Of a stretch of DNA of 38,342 nucleotides, positions 38,326 to 38,342 are shown piece after piece. Position 1 is the stretch's first letter; each line of letters opens with the position of its first letter. The position numbers were made by a program, and so were the translations under genes. The DNA comes from Onthomonas sp964456525. GTDB taxonomy: Bacteria; Bacillota; Clostridia; Oscillospirales; Oscillospiraceae. The DNA is taken from contig CAYWAP010000015.1 of the NCBI GenBank assembly GCA_964456525.1, forward strand, positions 1 to 38,342. The letters run 5' to 3'. The notes below the pieces were generated by a model. It saw only the letters and a list, made by a program, of their open reading frames with translations. It ran no database searches and was not told the DNA's origin.

Positions 38326-38342
38326 GTAACAACCTGGTTTTT

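Noticed and set aside
1..38342. CRISPR arrays, insertion sequences, prophage or integrase genes
   Set aside because: No regularly spaced repeats, transposase or integrase motifs, or terminal inverted repeats were found on either strand.

Overview
The window looks like a chromosomal core segment of a spore-forming, GC-rich Clostridia bacterium, most likely family Oscillospiraceae (Flavonifractor / Oscillibacter / Lawsonibacter type). The evidence is a GerA-type germinant receptor operon, Gram-positive Shine-Dalgarno sites, sigma-A promoters with 17-bp spacers, a DnaD/DnaC-type helicase-loading pair and a DUF975 protein. I see no transposase, integrase, phage gene, CRISPR array or other transfer mark. 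One run of exactly 100 N (12412-12511) is a scaffold gap, so the order across it is not proven by sequence.

Layout. 1-326: tandem leftward promoters with an rRNA-type leader, reading out of the window. 327-4301 (minus): germinant receptor operon in the order gerAA, gerAC, a 62-residue two-helix protein, gerAB. 4576-5211: YheO-like PAS/HTH regulator. 5541-6041: trmL. 6210-10264: pgk, tpiA and gpmI, lower glycolysis; enolase lies separately at 22497-23798 on the minus strand. 10397-12054 (minus): mutY, tRNA-Leu(UAG), secG. 12281-12406: a 41-residue unknown gene next to the gap. 12513-17026 (minus, transcribed right to left): rpsO, pnp, M16 peptidase, cobO. 17277-18893 (minus): pyrG. 19140-21768: dnaD-like, dnaC-like and two small zinc-ribbon genes. 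21772-22311 (minus): a degenerate ferritin-like protein. 24244-25656: polyprenyl-phosphate sugar transferase. 26007-26651: TRIC / UPF0126 channel behind a structured, terminated leader. 26771-31382 (minus): four-gene Gld-type ABC cluster. 31588-34218 (minus): Ca2+-type P-ATPase. 34733-36723: two-component system. 36816-37250: SecB-like protein. 37321-38166 (minus): DUF975 membrane protein.

How the genes work together. Pgk, TpiA, GpmI and Eno cover consecutive lower-glycolysis steps. RpsO-Pnp-M16 is the conserved translation/RNA-decay neighbourhood. DnaD and DnaC should act together in loading the replicative helicase. The ABC ATPase, permease, Gldg and DUF4340 proteins probably form one envelope complex of unknown substrate; all but the permease carry acidic low-complexity segments.

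The best candidates for something undescribed are: (1) the terminated structured leader in front of the TRIC/UPF0126 gene (about 25852-25956), which I cannot match to a known riboswitch; (2) the two-helix protein inside the germinant receptor operon, a possible D-subunit; (3) the structured leader with overlapping alternative hairpins before the Gld-type ATPase (31402-31495); (4) the SecB-like protein in a Gram-positive; (5) the 17-bp hairpin in the pnp 5' leader. All functional statements rest on reading the sequence; no database search was run.
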